The position numbers and the translations under genes are program-made. A stretch of DNA of 6,808 nucleotides from DAOTUB01 sp034437455 (GTDB lineage Bacteria; Chloroflexota; Anaerolineae; B4-G1). Under the pieces are notes generated by a model that saw only the letters and a list, made by a program, of their open reading frames with translations, did not search any database and was not told the DNA's origin. Location: positions 1 through 6,808 of the forward strand of contig DAOTUB010000131.1 of NCBI GenBank assembly GCA_034437455.1. The letters run 5' to 3'. This document shows, piece after piece, positions 6,704 through 6,808 of this stretch. Positions within the stretch are counted from its first letter, which is position 1. Each line of letters starts with the position of its first letter.

Positions 6704-6808
6704 CCCCTATATATGCCGGTTTGAAAATACCAATCCCGTATATATGCGGGTAAAGAAAGGCTTGTCTAGGACTTGAATCCTGAACAGAAAGGCCAAACCC
6801 CTATATAT
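6704..6808. repeat. Three spaced CCC(C/G)TATATAT repeats upstream of the nuclease gene
   Basis: On the plus strand CCCCTATATATGC (6704-6716), CCCGTATATATGC (6735-6747) and CCCCTATATAT (6798-6808, cut by the window end) recur. Offsets are 31 and 63 bp, close to three and six turns of the helix. The middle copy sits in a near-perfect palindrome, CCCGTATATATGCGGG. A second short direct repeat, AGAAAGGC, occurs at 6754-6761 and 6786-6793, also 32 bp apart. The minus strand reads TATATA at 6713-6708, a possible -10 element for the nuclease gene. No gene is visible between 6707 and the end. A promoter with operator sites for controlling the restriction-modification genes is the simplest reading, unproven. 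Confidence 0.5.

Noticed and set aside
6762..6785. A tRNA T-arm-like sequence (minus strand TTCAAGTC)
   Set aside because: The flanking five-base stem does not pair properly and no other tRNA arms are visible. Only a short AGGA/TCCT hairpin remains.
6704..6808. CRISPR array
   Set aside because: The repeated core is only 11-13 bases, the spacing is 31 then 63, and there are too few copies with no cas gene.

Overview
The window looks like a piece of a bacterial chromosome. Every gene I support lies on the minus strand, so transcription runs from high to low coordinates. Most genes have Shine-Dalgarno sequences, and GTG and TTG starts occur. The central metabolic genes are visibly GC-rich, while the restriction-modification genes at the right end are clearly AT-richer, which suggests those were acquired by transfer. 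The tandem, non-pyrrolysine MttB-type methyltransferases and the DinB protein would suit an environmental anaerobe such as an Anaerolineae-like Chloroflexota member. That placement is a guess from gene content, not from any marker gene.

Layout from right to left, in the direction of transcription. (1) 6704-6808: non-coding, AT-rich DNA with three copies of a CCC(C/G)TATATAT motif spaced 31 and 63 bp apart. (2) 5876-6610: a HindIII-family restriction endonuclease whose reading frame stays open upstream of its first usable start codon. (3) 4919-5854: its partner, a HindIII-type adenine DNA methyltransferase, 21 bp further on. (4) 4812-4918: an intergenic stretch with nested inverted repeats. 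(5) 4350-4811, 2877-4337 and 1396-2844: a tight three-gene operon of a DinB-superfamily protein followed by two different MttB-family (trimethylamine methyltransferase-like) proteins. (6) 128-1369: an IS630-family insertion sequence with 30-bp inverted ends and TA flanks, inserted into a CTAG site just after the last operon gene. Its transposase has a frameshift and has lost its start codon. (7) 1-127: the far flank of the insertion, with no gene.

The nuclease and methyltransferase should form a type II restriction-modification system recognising AAGCTT, one partner cutting and the other protecting host DNA. The MttB-like proteins probably demethylate quaternary amines, passing the methyl group to a corrinoid protein. 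No corrinoid protein, reactivase or second methyltransferase is present here, so their partners must be encoded elsewhere. The DinB protein keeps a complete three-histidine metal site and is tightly linked to the MttB genes. That linkage, and the unusual sequence in front of the nuclease gene, are the points most worth following up.
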